Source of the DNA: Allomesorhizobium sp043769475
Lineage (GTDB): Bacteria > Pseudomonadota > Alphaproteobacteria > Rhizobiales > Rhizobiaceae
NCBI RefSeq assembly: GCF_043769475.1
Contig: NZ_CP171729.1
Coordinates: 1,798,001-1,862,000 of the forward strand
Direction of reading: 5' to 3'
DNA length: 64,000 nt
In this document: positions 63,356 through 64,000 of the stretch, one piece after another
How positions within the stretch are numbered: the first letter of the stretch is position 1
Layout of the letters: every line of letters begins with the position of its first letter
The notes under the pieces: generated by a model
Database searches by the model: none
The model's input: the letters and a program-made list of their open reading frames with translations, nothing else
Told to the model about the DNA's origin: nothing
Program-made: the position numbers and the translations under genes

Positions 63356-64000
63356 ATGAGCACGCTGAAGCCGCATATCGCCAAGGTCGCCGCGGGCGAC
63401 GCCCTCACCTTCGAGGAGGCGAAGGACGCGTTCGACATCATCATGTCGGGCGAGGCGACGCCCGGCCAGATCGGCGCCTTCCTGATGGCGCTGAGGGTGC
63501 GCGGCGAAAGCGTCGCCGAGATTTCGGGCGCAGTCGCGACGATGCGCGAAAAGATGCTGCGAGTCGAGGCGCCTGCCGGCGCGATAGATATCGTCGGGAC
63601 GGGCGGCGACGGCTCGCACAGCGTCAACATATCGACGGCCTCGGCCTTCGTGATCGCGGGCTGCGGCGTGCCAGTGGCCAAGCACGGCAATCGCGGGCTC
63701 TCCTCGCAGACCGGCGCGGCCGACGTCCTGACCGCGCTCGGCATCAAGATCGACTTGACCGCCGAGCAGATCGGCGACTGCATCCGGCAAGCAGGCGTCG
63801 GCTTCATGTTCGCGCCGGCGCATCACCCGGCGATGCGCCATGTCGGACCGATCCGGGCCGAGCTCGGCACCCGCACGATCTTCAACCTGCTCGGGCCGCT
63901 TTCGAACCCGGCCGGCGTCAAGCGCCAGATGGTCGGCGTGTTCTCCCCCGAATGGGTCGGACCGGTGGCCGAGACGCTGAAGACGCTGGGCGCGGAGCGG
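63356..64000 (+). CDS. trpD: Anthranilate phosphoribosyltransferase (5' part)
   Basis: Second step of tryptophan synthesis. Starts MSTLKPHIAKVAAGDALTFE 5 bp after ppiD. About 215 of 335 residues are in the window: IVGTGGDGSHSVNISTASAF (PRPP site), VAKHGNRGLSSQTGAADVL (KHGNR) and RTIFNLLGPLSNPAG. The gene runs off the right edge; no fault in the visible part. Confidence 0.96.
   Translation, partial: MSTLKPHIAKVAAGDALTFEEAKDAFDIIMSGEATPGQIGAFLMALRVRGESVAEISGAVATMREKMLRVEAPAGAIDIVGTGGDGSHSVNISTASAFVIAGCGVPVAKHGNRGLSSQTGAADVLTALGIKIDLTAEQIGDCIRQAGVGFMFAPAHHPAMRHVGPIRAELGTRTIFNLLGPLSNPAGVKRQMVGVFSPEWVGPVAETLKTLGAER

Overview
The window is a chromosomal segment of an alphaproteobacterium of the order Hyphomicrobiales (Rhizobiales), most likely in or near Mesorhizobium/Phyllobacteriaceae. 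This rests on high GC, on rhizobial gene orders (trkA-hfq-hflX-mazG; alaC-like-hom-glpX-recJ; yajC-secDF fusion-Mth938; surE-pcm-nlpD; pyrG-secG-tpiA), on a class I PHA synthase, on BA14K and DUF1127 proteins, and on typical rhizobial intergenic palindromes. Most of it is conserved core genome; no megaplasmid or symbiosis markers are visible.

Layout. 0-5 kb: end of trkA, a frameshifted metallo-beta-lactamase-fold gene, a D-amino acid aminotransferase, hfq and hflX (abutting, same frame), mazG. 5-12.4 kb: a LuxR-type remnant, a secreted protein, thrS (one-base frameshift), yidD, a HepT/MntA toxin-antitoxin pair, an IscU-like scaffold gene, folE, hisI, a patatin. 12.4-22.3 kb: recJ, glpX, hom and an aminotransferase on the minus strand, then phaC and a lipoprotein peptidase. 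22.4-25.9 kb: tRNA-Glu followed by a gene-poor tract with micro-proteins and near-identical hairpins. 25.9-33.1 kb: map, radC, trigger factor, tRNA-Leu, a BA14K-like protein, a DUF2157/GDYXXLXY pair.

33.3-33.95 kb is the most interesting locus: two tandem DUF1127 genes followed by six hairpins that each display CCTCCTCCC, the anti-Shine-Dalgarno-like motif of the 'cuckoo' (CcsR) small RNAs. Two units of three hairpins differ by a recent 88-bp duplication with a 155-bp period. 34-48 kb: a lipoprotein, trmFO (frameshifted), a sterol-desaturase-like protein, a Sec module (yajC, secDF) with homologues of the mitochondrial complex I assembly factors NDUFAF3 and NDUFAF6, a DUF815 ATPase, nlpD-pcm-surE, and serS with an unusual AT-richer in-frame insertion. 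48-50.6 kb: intergenic repeats and an IS110-family element. 50.6-58.1 kb: a large zinc-ribbon/cyclase/ATPase/TPR protein, a thiol-peroxidase-like protein, pyrG, an L,D-transpeptidase, secG. 58.2-60.5 kb: a mercury-resistance islet (merT, merP, a GDCCVxC protein, merB, merR) with two MerR-type 19-bp-spacer promoters and no merA, set between secG and tpiA. 60.5-64 kb: tpiA, ppiD, start of trpD.

Three genes (MBL hydrolase, thrS, trmFO) each carry a single-base indel. Since thrS is normally essential and two of the indels lie in homopolymers, assembly error is the simplest explanation for at least those two. All gene names are by reading motifs and context; no database search was possible.
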